From Gemmatimonadota bacterium (GTDB lineage: Bacteria > Gemmatimonadota > Gemmatimonadetes > Gemmatimonadales > Gemmatimonadaceae), in the NCBI GenBank assembly GCA_016194585.1, contig JACQBG010000005.1, positions 1 to 64,000 on the forward strand: a stretch of DNA of 64,000 bases, read 5' to 3'. Position numbers and translations under genes: made by a program. Numbering within the stretch: the first letter of the stretch is position 1; every line of letters begins with the position of its first letter. Below, piece by piece: positions 17,610 through 25,608 of the stretch. The notes under the pieces were generated by a model. It ran no database searches, was not told the DNA's origin, and saw only the letters and a program-made list of their open reading frames with translations.

Positions 17610-20600
17610 ATGTTCAGTCGCTTCACGCGTAACACCCTGCTGTTCGCGCTCGGCACGATCGGCGCGGCGGCACTCGCGGCGCAGGGCGCTCCCGGCGCCA
17701 ACGGCGCGCCCCCGACGACGCTCCCCCTCAAGGCCACGCGCACGCACGAGTTCACGACCACCAAGGGCACGTGGATCTCGCTCGACGTCTCCCCCGACGG
17801 CCAGACGATCGTGTTCGACATGCTCGGCCAGCTGTACACGCTCCCGATCGGCGGCGGCAAGGCCACGGCGCTGACGAGCGGGCTGCCCTACAACTCGCAG
17901 CCCCGCTTCTCCCCCGACGGCAAGAAGATCGCCTTCGTCTCCGACCGGAGCGGCGGCGACAACGTCTGGACGATGTCGCTCGACCTCAAGGACACCACGC
18001 AGATCACGAAGGGGAACGACAACGGCTACCTCTCGCCCGAGTGGACCCCCGACGGCAAGTACATCGTCGCGTCGAAGTCCGGCGGACTCGGCGGCGCCGC
18101 GAAGCTCTGGCTGTACAACGTCGACGGCGGCAACGGCATCAACCTCATGACCGCCGAGCCGCCGACGCGCAAGACGGTCGGCGCCGCCTTCGGCAAGGAC
18201 GGCCGCTACATCTGGTACGCCGCCCGCACCGGCGACTGGCAGTACAACGCCGTCGGCCCGCAGTACGAGCTCTGGGTGTACGACCGTGAGAACGGCAAGT
18301 CGACGCAGATGTCCACGCGCTTCGGCTCGGGCTTCCGCCCCGCCCTCTCGCCCGACGGCAAGCTCCTCGTGTACGCCACGCGCTACGAGACCAAGACCGG
18401 GCTCCGCCTGCGCAACCTCGAGACGCAGGCCGAGGAGTGGCTCGCCTACCCCGTGCAGCGCGACGAGATGGAATCGCGCGCGCCGCTCGACGCGTACCCC
18501 GGCTACTCGTTCACCCCCGACTCGAAGGCGATCGTCGTCACGTACGGCGGCGAGATCTGGCGCGTGCCGGTCGACCGCAGCGCGCCGACGAAGATCCCGT
18601 TCACGGCCGACGTGAAGATGGCGATGGGCCCGGAGGTGAAGTTCACCTACCGCGTCGACACGACGACGAACTTCACGGCCCACCAGATCCGCGACCTCGC
18701 GCCGTCGCCCGACGGCACGAAGCTCGCCTTCACCGCGCTCGACCGCGTGTGGGTGATGGACCTGCCCAACGGCAAGCCCGCGCGCGTCACCGGCAACGAG
18801 ATCGGCGAATACGCGCCCACCTGGGCGCCCGATTCGAAGTCGCTCGCCTACGTCACGTGGAACGACGAGAAGGGCGGCCAGATCATGCGCGCCTCGTGGC
18901 AACCGAAGAAGACCGCCGCGACGATCACGCAGCTCACGCAGTCGCCGGGGCTCTACTCCGAGATCGCCTGGTCGCCGGCCGGCGATCGCATCGTCGCCGT
19001 GCGCGCCGCGGCGCGTGAACTGCAGGACGCCGTCGGCGGCTTCCGTGGCCCCGCCGCCGCGGACTTCATCGCCGTGCCCGCGAATGGCGGACCGGCCACG
19101 CTCATCATGCCCGCGAGCGGGCTCGGCAATCCGCACTTCACGTCGAACCCCGACCGCATCTACGCCTACGGCCGCCGCGACGGCCTCGTGTCGTTCCGCT
19201 GGGACGGCACCGACATGAAGTATCACCTCAAGGTCACCGGCCCGCTCCCGCCGGGCGCCGGCGGCAACGGCTCGCCGCTCACGCTCGACGCGGGACTCGT
19301 GAAGCGCGAATCGCGCGAATCGATCGGCGGGCGCGCCGCGCAGCTGTTCTACGGTGACGATGACGACCCCGCCGAGCCGAACCCGCCGACGCCGCCCGCC
19401 GCGTCGCTCGTCATCATGGCGCCGAAGGGCGACCAGGCGATCGCGATGGTCGGCATGGACATCTATACGGTGGAGGTGCCGCAGGTCGGCGCGACCGCCC
19501 CCACCGTCTCCGTCGCCAACCCGGCGAACGCGTCGGTGCCGGTGAAGAAGCTCAACGACGTCGGCGGCGAGTTCCCGGCGTGGAGCAACGACGGCCGCAC
19601 CGTCCGCTGGGCGCTCGCCAACGCGCTGTGGACGTACGACCTCGACCGCGCGAAGGTCGTCGAGGATTCGCTCAAGACCGACGCGAAGGTCAAGGCCGCC
19701 GCGGCGCGCGACAGCGCCGCCAAGGCCAAGAAGGACAGCACCGGCGCGCCGGCGCACGCGCCCGCCGCCAAGGCCGACAGCGCCAAGAAGGAGAAGCCGG
19801 GCTACAAGCCTCTCGAGCAGCGCGTCGTCGTGACGGCCGTGCGCGACACGCCGCGCGGCACCGTCGTGCTCCGCGGCGCCCGCGCCATCACCATGAAGGG
19901 CGACGAGATCATCGAGAACGCCGACGTCCTCGTGCGGGACAACCGCATCGCGGCCATCGGCGCCCGCGGCTCGGTGCAGGTGCCGGCCGGCGCGAGGGTC
20001 ATCGACGTCGCCGGCAAGACCATCATGCCGGGCTTCGTCGACACGCACTACCACCCGCAGTGGCTCATCCCGTCGATCCACACCAACCAGGTGTGGCAGT
20101 ACCTCGCGGAACTCGCGTACGGCACCACCACCACGCGCGACCCGCAGACGGCGAGCACCGACTTCCTCTCGTACGAGGACCGCGTCGAGACAGGCGAGGT
20201 CGTCGGGCCGCGCATCTACACCACCGGCCCCGGCGTCTTCATCAGCGAGAACATCCGCGACCTCGACCACGCCCGCACCGTGCTCAAGAAGTACTCGCAG
20301 TACTACGACACGAAGACGCTCAAGATGTACATGACCGGCAACCGCCAGCAGCGCGAGTGGGTCATCATGGCGGCCAAGGAACTCGGCCTCATGCCCACCA
20401 CCGAGGGCGGGCTCGACTTCAAGCTGAACATCACGCACGGCACCGACGGGTACCCAGGCATCGAGCACACGCTCCCCATCACGCCGAAGTTCGACGACGT
20501 GTTCCAGTGGTACAAGGGGACGCAGGTCACCAACTCGCCGACCCTCATCGTCGAGTACGGCGGCCCCTTCGGCGAGGGGTGGTTCTACCAGTCCGAGAAC

Positions 20601-21137
20601 CTCATCGGCGACGCGAAGCTCAAGCACTTCACGCACCCCGAGGACTTCGACGCGAAGGTGCGCCGCCGCGGGATGGGCAACGCTCCCGGACCGGCCGGCT
20701 TCGCCGTGAAGGAAGAGTACGCCATGTGGCAGCATGCCCAGGACGTCGCCAAGACGGTCGCTGCGGGCGGCCGCATCGGCGTCGGCAGCCACGGCCAGCT
20801 CCAGGGGCTCGGCATGCACTGGGAGATCTGGCTGCTCCAGAGCGGCGGACTCTCGACGCACGACGCGCTCAAGGCCGCGACCATCGTCGGCGCCGAGGCG
20901 ATCGGCCTCGCCACCGACGTCGGTTCGCTCGAGCCGGGGAAGATGGCCGACATCCTCGTGCTCGACCGCGACCCGCTCGCCGACATCCGCAACACGAACT
21001 CGCTGTCGCTGGTCATGAAGAACGGCCGCCTCTTCGACGCGAACACCCTCGACGAGGTGTACCCGCGGCAGAAGAAGCTCCCCGTGCAGCAGTGGATGAC
21101 GAACGCGCCCGACGCGACGGCGGGCATCAAGCCGTAA
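17610..21137 (+). CDS. Secreted PD40 beta-propeller/amidohydrolase fusion protein
   Basis: The start is ATG 17610, giving 1175 aa with a signal peptide ('LLFALGTIGAAALAAQ', cut near 23). Residues ~40-680 contain repeated 'SPDGK(x)I(A/V)F' blades typical of TolB/tricorn-type PD40 propellers. An Ala/Lys-rich linker lies at about 690-730. The C-terminal third is an amidohydrolase with 'IMPGFVDTHYHPQW' (metal-binding HxH near 813-815) and the closing 'GSLEPGKMADILVLDRDPL'. Members of this fusion family are annotated as imidazolonepropionase-like or prolidase-like, but substrates are largely unknown. An exported peptide or amide hydrolase is likely. Confidence 0.92.
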   Translation: MFSRFTRNTLLFALGTIGAAALAAQGAPGANGAPPTTLPLKATRTHEFTTTKGTWISLDVSPDGQTIVFDMLGQLYTLPIGGGKATALTSGLPYNSQPRFSPDGKKIAFVSDRSGGDNVWTMSLDLKDTTQITKGNDNGYLSPEWTPDGKYIVASKSGGLGGAAKLWLYNVDGGNGINLMTAEPPTRKTVGAAFGKDGRYIWYAARTGDWQYNAVGPQYELWVYDRENGKSTQMSTRFGSGFRPALSPDGKLLVYATRYETKTGLRLRNLETQAEEWLAYPVQRDEMESRAPLDAYPGYSFTPDSKAIVVTYGGEIWRVPVDRSAPTKIPFTADVKMAMGPEVKFTYRVDTTTNFTAHQIRDLAPSPDGTKLAFTALDRVWVMDLPNGKPARVTGNEIGEYAPTWAPDSKSLAYVTWNDEKGGQIMRASWQPKKTAATITQLTQSPGLYSEIAWSPAGDRIVAVRAAARELQDAVGGFRGPAAADFIAVPANGGPATLIMPASGLGNPHFTSNPDRIYAYGRRDGLVSFRWDGTDMKYHLKVTGPLPPGAGGNGSPLTLDAGLVKRESRESIGGRAAQLFYGDDDDPAEPNPPTPPAASLVIMAPKGDQAIAMVGMDIYTVEVPQVGATAPTVSVANPANASVPVKKLNDVGGEFPAWSNDGRTVRWALANALWTYDLDRAKVVEDSLKTDAKVKAAAARDSAAKAKKDSTGAPAHAPAAKADSAKKEKPGYKPLEQRVVVTAVRDTPRGTVVLRGARAITMKGDEIIENADVLVRDNRIAAIGARGSVQVPAGARVIDVAGKTIMPGFVDTHYHPQWLIPSIHTNQVWQYLAELAYGTTTTRDPQTASTDFLSYEDRVETGEVVGPRIYTTGPGVFISENIRDLDHARTVLKKYSQYYDTKTLKMYMTGNRQQREWVIMAAKELGLMPTTEGGLDFKLNITHGTDGYPGIEHTLPITPKFDDVFQWYKGTQVTNSPTLIVEYGGPFGEGWFYQSENLIGDAKLKHFTHPEDFDAKVRRRGMGNAPGPAGFAVKEEYAMWQHAQDVAKTVAAGGRIGVGSHGQLQGLGMHWEIWLLQSGGLSTHDALKAATIVGAEAIGLATDVGSLEPGKMADILVLDRDPLADIRNTNSLSLVMKNGRLFDANTLDEVYPRQKKLPVQQWMTNAPDATAGIKP

Positions 21138-21158
21138 TCGCGACGCGCACCAGAACGA

Positions 21159-21194
21159 CGAAGCGGCCCCGGGCGATCGCCCGGGGCCGCTTCG
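21159..21194. terminator. Perfect hairpin between convergent genes, bidirectional terminator
   Basis: A 36-base perfect palindrome (arms 21159-21176 and 21177-21194) sits 21 bases after the amidohydrolase stop and 21 bases before the end of the convergent M56 gene. On the plus strand it is followed by TTTCCT, on the minus strand by TCGTTCT. It is very GC-rich and probably terminates both transcripts. Confidence 0.82.
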
Positions 21195-21215
21195 TTTCCT
21201 CCGCGCGCTCCAGGC

Positions 21216-22715
21216 TCAGCGCGTCACGTGCTTCTTCGTCGTGATCTTGATGATGCCGAACGCGGCGGCGGGATCGGACGACTCCGCCTTCGCGGCCTCG
21301 TTCTTCATGACGTTGACCGTCTCGATGTCGGCGGGCGTGAGCGCCGCCATCTGGGCCAGCGTCGACTTCACGCCGTCGATCAGCACGAGTCCGTGGAACG
21401 GCTCCTTCGCAGGTAGCGGCTTCCCCGACGCGTCCCGGTCGGCAACGACCTTCGCTTCGCCGGGCGGCATCACGCCGTTGACCTTGATGCGCCGCACCCT
21501 GTCTCCGCTCACCGGCACGCCCTGCACACCGTCAGCGGCGATGCGCGTCGTGATCGCGATCACGGCGGCCTCGCTGCCCTCGCCCTTCTTCACGTTGATC
21601 GTAGCGATCATCTCCGGCGGGATCGCCTTCGCCTTCTCCGCCGGCATCTGCACGCCGTCGACCATGAACACGGGGGGGCCATTATCCGAGACGAGCTTGG
21701 CCCGTACCGCGTCCCGCTCCGCGCTCGCGGCGTCCATCGACGCGACCTCGGCCTGCGTCGGCACGCGCGACTCGCACGCCACCACGGTGAGCAGCACGGC
21801 GATCGCGGCAAGGCCGGCGACGCGCGCCGGTGTGAAACGGGACGGGGACGGTGTCATGGCCAGCAGTCTCCTCTCGAGGTGAGTCGTGCGGTCCGCCAGC
21901 GCGATCGCGCCGAGCCGGAGGCCGGCGCACTGGCCGGCGATATCGATGAGCAGCGTGCCGTAGCGCTGCCGCGCCACGTCGCGACGCAGCACCCGCGCGT
22001 CGCAATCCAACTCCATCGCCAGGCGCAACCGCGCCAGCATCCACCACACCGCCGGATGCCATGGGAACAGCGCCGCCACCAGCCACCCGCCGGTGAGCAC
22101 CCACTGATCGTGCGCCTGCAGATGCTCGCGCTCGTGCGACACCACCAGCCGCTGGTCCTCGTCGCTCCGCGCGAGCAGCCACCGCGGCAGCACGATCTCC
22201 GGCCGCGACAGCCCCACCACCGCGGGCCCCGCCTGCGGCGCCACGCGCACCGACATGTCGTGCACCTGCTCCACCGGCCACGCGCGACGCGCGCGGTCGA
22301 GCCGGCGGTTCACCCCCACGAGCAGCGCGACGATCGCCAGACTCGCGACCCCCCACAGGACGGCGAACGGCGTCTGCAGCACGGCGACCGGTCGCGCTGC
22401 GCGCGCCAGCGACCGCGTCATCAACGATCGTGCGCCATCCACGGCGTGCGCGAGCGTGGCGACCAGCCCCGTCTCCACGCTCGCGACCGGAACGTTCGTC
22501 GTCACCCGCACGGCCACCGGCACCGCGCCGGCGACCGGCGCAACGACACGATCGCGCGGCGCCGTGAGCGCGAACGCCACGCACGCCGCGAGCGCGGCCG
22601 CCCACACGAACCGCGTCGGACGCCGCGCCTGGCGCATCGCGCCGTCCACGGCGAGCGCCGCGAGCGCGATGAGCGTGCCCACGAAGAGCACGTAGAGCAT
22701 CCACGCGGCGGTCAT
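21216..22715 (-). CDS. M56 (BlaR1/MecR1-type) membrane peptidase with C-terminal plug-like repeats
   Basis: The start is ATG 22715, overlapping the BlaI stop by 4 bases (499 aa). Four hydrophobic segments near 5-25, 38-52, 115-135 and 205-222 surround the cytosolic zinc site 'HEREH' (194-198) with a third ligand Glu235 in 'ELDCDARVL'. A further helix at about 305-325 leads to an exported tail. Instead of a penicillin-binding sensor domain, the tail has two repeats ('VFMVDGVQMP...IATINVKKG' and 'LVLIDGVKST...IETVNVMKN...FGIIKITTKK') resembling TonB-dependent receptor plug motifs. BlaR1 proteases inactivate BlaI when a signal is sensed. The signal here is unknown. Confidence 0.9.
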   Translation of the reverse strand: MTAAWMLYVLFVGTLIALAALAVDGAMRQARRPTRFVWAAALAACVAFALTAPRDRVVAPVAGAVPVAVRVTTNVPVASVETGLVATLAHAVDGARSLMTRSLARAARPVAVLQTPFAVLWGVASLAIVALLVGVNRRLDRARRAWPVEQVHDMSVRVAPQAGPAVVGLSRPEIVLPRWLLARSDEDQRLVVSHEREHLQAHDQWVLTGGWLVAALFPWHPAVWWMLARLRLAMELDCDARVLRRDVARQRYGTLLIDIAGQCAGLRLGAIALADRTTHLERRLLAMTPSPSRFTPARVAGLAAIAVLLTVVACESRVPTQAEVASMDAASAERDAVRAKLVSDNGPPVFMVDGVQMPAEKAKAIPPEMIATINVKKGEGSEAAVIAITTRIAADGVQGVPVSGDRVRRIKVNGVMPPGEAKVVADRDASGKPLPAKEPFHGLVLIDGVKSTLAQMAALTPADIETVNVMKNEAAKAESSDPAAAFGIIKITTKKHVTR

Positions 22716-23089
22716 TCTCCCTCCTCGCCGAGCCGGTCGGCGAGCAGGCGGCGCATCCGCTGCAGCTCGTCGCGGCCGAGCTTCTCGTCGGCCACGAACT
22801 GCGCGAACATCTTCTCCGCCGAACCGTGGAAGATCGCGTCGCGGATGCGGGCCATCGCGCTCCCTCCGGCGCGCTCCGCGCCGACCACCGGGAGATAGCG
22901 GTACGCCCGCCCCTCCGCCTCGTGCCGCACGAATCCCTTCTCCTCGAGCGTCTGCAGCGCGGAGAGCACGGAGGTATATGCCAGCTCCTCGTCGAGCGCG
23001 TCGCGCACCTGCGCGACCGTGGCGGAACCGAGCCGCCACAGGATGCTCATCACCTCGAGCTCACGCGGGGGGAAGTAGACCTCGTCCAA
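22712..23089 (-). CDS. BlaI/MecI/CopY-family repressor
   Basis: The 125-aa winged-helix protein has the family start 'LPxRELEVM'-like 'FPPRELEVMSILWRLGSATVAQVRDAL', then 'YTSVLSALQTLEEKGFVRHE' and 'YRYLPVV', and ends in a helical dimerisation region. It is the partner of the M56 peptidase encoded next, which would cleave it to relieve repression. Immediately upstream lies a promoter overlapped by two dyads, so it most likely represses its own operon. I cannot tell whether beta-lactams are the signal. Confidence 0.95.
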   Translation of the reverse strand: MDEVYFPPRELEVMSILWRLGSATVAQVRDALDEELAYTSVLSALQTLEEKGFVRHEAEGRAYRYLPVVGAERAGGSAMARIRDAIFHGSAEKMFAQFVADEKLGRDELQRMRRLLADRLGEEGE

Positions 23090-23098
23090 TGCGCCTCC

Positions 23099-23158
23099 AG
23101 CTACTGGTTGAGCAGTAGCTTACACGGGTCGCCTCTTCCTGTCAACTGCTTTTCCAGT
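23099..23158 (-). promoter_or_regulatory. blaI/M56 promoter with two operator dyads
   Basis: Reading the minus strand, TTGACA (23145-23140) and TAAGCT (23122-23117) are separated by 17 bases, a consensus-like sigma-70 promoter. Two dyads of identical form, ACTG-N6-CAGT, lie at 23145-23158 and 23103-23116. The first overlaps the -35 and the second lies just downstream of the -10, inside an 8-base inverted repeat (23099-23120). The dyads are 42 bases apart, about four helical turns, so two BlaI dimers could sit on one DNA face. Confidence 0.82.
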
Positions 23159-23317
23159 AATTCCGTTCGGCCCCGCTGCTCGTGCCCTCGAGCGGGACGA
23201 TCCGAGCGCCTCCGCCCCTGGAGCCGGAGCGCTGGATCTCGCGAGGTCCGTTGCGGCCGCACCACGAAGATGAACGTGCTAGACTATGCGGCATTCACCA
23301 GACCATCGGAGCCCGTG

Positions 23318-24637
23318 ATGCACACGTATGTTGGCGAACTCGTCGATCTCACCGACCCCTTCCTGACCCGCCTCGACGATCTCACGCTCGACGAGGCCCG
23401 CTCCCGCGTCCTCGCCGGCGACGCCGACGCGGTGCGGGCGATCGGCGGGTCGTTCGCGATCGTCGCCCGCGACGGCGAGACCGTGCGCATCGCCCGCTCG
23501 CTCGACCGGCCCGTGCGGTACTTCCTGGCCAAGAAGGTCGCCGGGCCGGCGCTCATCGTCGCCGACCGCATCGACGCCATCCACGACTGGCTGAAGGCGA
23601 ACGGCTTCGGCGACCAGTTCCATCCCAACTACACGCGGATGGTGCCGGCACACTACATCACGACCATCCGCATCGTCGGCTGCCCCGACCCGAGTCCGTC
23701 GTACCGGCGCTTCGTGGTGCCCCGTCCGGGCACGTTGCCGAACGACGTGGACGCGATCGGCCGCGCGTACGTGGGGGCGCTCTCCAATGAAATAGCGACG
23801 TGGCTGCGCCGCATCCCGGCCGACGCACCCGTCGGCGTTTCGTTCTCGGGCGGCATCGACAGCGGTTCCGTGGTCCTCGTCGCCGCCCACGTGATGCGCA
23901 CGATGGGGCTCGACCTCGGCCGCCTCAAGGCCTTCACGCTCGATGCCGGCGACGGCCCCGACCTCGCACAGGCGCGCACCTTCCTCGACGCCGTCGACAT
24001 GGGCCTCTTTCTCGAACCCATCGAGGTCGACGGGGCAGCGCTCGACGTCGACGCGGTCATCCGCATCACCGAGGACTACAAGGCGCTCGACGTCGAGTGC
24101 GCCGCGATGGGACTCGCGCTCCTGCGCGGCATCCGCGCGCGGTATCCCGACTGGCGCTACCTGATGGACGGCGATGGCGGCGACGAGAACATGAAGGACT
24201 ATCCGATCGAGGAGAATCCCGAGCTCACCATCCGCAGCGTCGTCAACAACCCCCTGCTCTATCAGGAGGGGTGGGGGGTCGACACGATGAAGCACTCGCT
24301 GACGTACTCCGGTGGACTGAGCCGGTCGTATGTGCGCACCTACGCCCCCGCCCGCCATCTTGGCTTCGAGGGCTTCAGTCCCTACACGCGGCCGGCGCTC
24401 GTCGAGCTCGCGGGTTCCCTGCCGTGGGACGCGCTCACCGGGTACGACGTCGATCGGCTCTACGCGCTCAAGGGCGAGATCGTCGCGCGTGGCGTGCACG
24501 CGCTCACCGGCGTCGAGATGCCGGTGTTCGACAAGCGGCGGTTCCAGCACGGCGCCATCGAGGCCGGCGCGATGCGGCGCGCGATGCCGTGGAGTGAAGC
24601 CGACTACCGCCGGCGCTTCCTCGCCCGGTACGCATGA
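23318..24637 (+). CDS. Asparagine-synthetase-like protein without glutaminase cysteine
   Basis: The start at ATG 23318 is preferred because GGAG lies 6 bases before it. An ATG at 23270 is also in frame. The 439-aa product has a shortened N-terminal region resembling the glutaminase half of AsnB but without Cys2. An AMP-forming synthetase domain follows, with the PP-loop 'SFSGGIDSGS' near residue 175 and 'YLMDGDGGDENMKDYP' near 285. Such proteins make amide or lactam bonds by adenylating a carboxylate (AsnB, beta-lactam synthetase, lasso-peptide cyclase). The substrate is unknown. It is coupled by an ATGA overlap to a radical SAM gene, which suggests a biosynthetic cassette. Confidence 0.85.
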   Translation: MHTYVGELVDLTDPFLTRLDDLTLDEARSRVLAGDADAVRAIGGSFAIVARDGETVRIARSLDRPVRYFLAKKVAGPALIVADRIDAIHDWLKANGFGDQFHPNYTRMVPAHYITTIRIVGCPDPSPSYRRFVVPRPGTLPNDVDAIGRAYVGALSNEIATWLRRIPADAPVGVSFSGGIDSGSVVLVAAHVMRTMGLDLGRLKAFTLDAGDGPDLAQARTFLDAVDMGLFLEPIEVDGAALDVDAVIRITEDYKALDVECAAMGLALLRGIRARYPDWRYLMDGDGGDENMKDYPIEENPELTIRSVVNNPLLYQEGWGVDTMKHSLTYSGGLSRSYVRTYAPARHLGFEGFSPYTRPALVELAGSLPWDALTGYDVDRLYALKGEIVARGVHALTGVEMPVFDKRRFQHGAIEAGAMRRAMPWSEADYRRRFLARYA

Positions 24638-25608
24638 GCCACGCAGCGGACGCCGCGGCGTATCCGTCGCGCACGGCCGAGCGCGACCGCTGGATCGTGC
24701 GTCGCCGGCCGCCGCGGAACGTCGTGAGCGACGACCGACCGTACGCATCGTTCGTGGAAGACGAGGTCGACGCGAGCGGCACGATCCGGCGCGTGGCGAC
24801 GATCTTCCTCACCAACCGCGAATGCCCGTATCGCTGCCTCATGTGCGATCTCTGGCAGAACACCCTCGAGCACACGGTGCGTGCCGGCGCGATCGCGGCG
24901 CAGATCGACCTCGCACTCGACGGGCTGCCGCCGACGACCGTCGTGAAGCTGTACAACAGTGGCAGTTTCTTCGACCCACGCGCGATCCCGCCGGAGGAGC
25001 ATCCAGGCATCGCATCGCGCCTCGCCCGTTTCGAGCGCGCGATCGTCGAGTGCCATCCCGCGTTCGTCGGACCTCCCGTCGCGCGCTTTCGTGATCTCCT
25101 GCCGGGTGAGCTCGAGGTCGCGATGGGACTCGAGACCGCGAACCCCGACGTGCTCGAGCGGCTGAACAAGCGGATGACGCTCGACTCGTATGCCGCGGCG
25201 GCCTCGACCCTGCGCGGGTTCGGTGTCGCCTCGCGTGCGTTCGTCCTCGTCCAGCCGCCGTTCCAGCCGGCCGAAGACGCCGTCGACTGGGCCGTGCGTT
25301 CGGCGTCGTTCGCGTTCGACCATGGGGCGGGTGCGGTCAGCCTCATCCCCGTGCGCTCCGGCAACGGCGCGCTCGACGCGCTCGCCGCCGCCGGGACGTT
25401 CGAGCCGCCGACGCTCGCGACCGTCGAGCGCGCGGTGGACGGCGCGCTCGCGCTCGGCCGCGGTCGCGTCTTCGCCGACACGTGGGACCTCGAACGCTTC
25501 TCGCGCTGCCCCGACTGCCTCCCGGCGCGCGCGGAGCGGCTCCGCCGGCTGAACGACTCTCAGCGTCGTGAGCCGGCGGTGGCATGTGCCCGATGCAGCC
25601 CGGGTTGA
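24634..25608 (+). CDS. Radical SAM protein with C-terminal Cys pairs
   Basis: The 324-aa protein has the radical SAM cluster 'CPYRCLMC' with Cys64, Cys68 and Cys71, followed by 'LWQNTL'. The barrel elements 'VVKLYNSGSFFD' and 'VAMGLETANPDVLERLNKRM' resemble the COG1244/RaSEA-like group of Fe-S oxidoreductases. The C-terminus adds two Cys-x2-Cys knuckles (Cys292/295 and Cys318/321), likely a zinc ribbon or an extra cluster. It would cleave S-adenosylmethionine to start radical chemistry on an unknown substrate. It overlaps the asparagine-synthetase-like gene by 4 bases and the flavoprotein gene by 25. Confidence 0.88.
   Translation: MSHAADAAAYPSRTAERDRWIVRRRPPRNVVSDDRPYASFVEDEVDASGTIRRVATIFLTNRECPYRCLMCDLWQNTLEHTVRAGAIAAQIDLALDGLPPTTVVKLYNSGSFFDPRAIPPEEHPGIASRLARFERAIVECHPAFVGPPVARFRDLLPGELEVAMGLETANPDVLERLNKRMTLDSYAAAASTLRGFGVASRAFVLVQPPFQPAEDAVDWAVRSASFAFDHGAGAVSLIPVRSGNGALDALAAAGTFEPPTLATVERAVDGALALGRGRVFADTWDLERFSRCPDCLPARAERLRRLNDSQRREPAVACARCSPG

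Noticed and set aside
19681-19800. Ala/Lys/Asp-rich stretch as a repeat or domain boundary defect in the amidohydrolase
   Set aside because: It is an in-frame flexible linker between propeller and amidohydrolase, common in such fusions.
17406-20861. Minus-strand frame of 1151 codons antisense to the amidohydrolase
   Set aside because: It is composed of Arg/Val/Leu/Asp-rich shadow sequence; the opposite strand has clear propeller and metal-site motifs.
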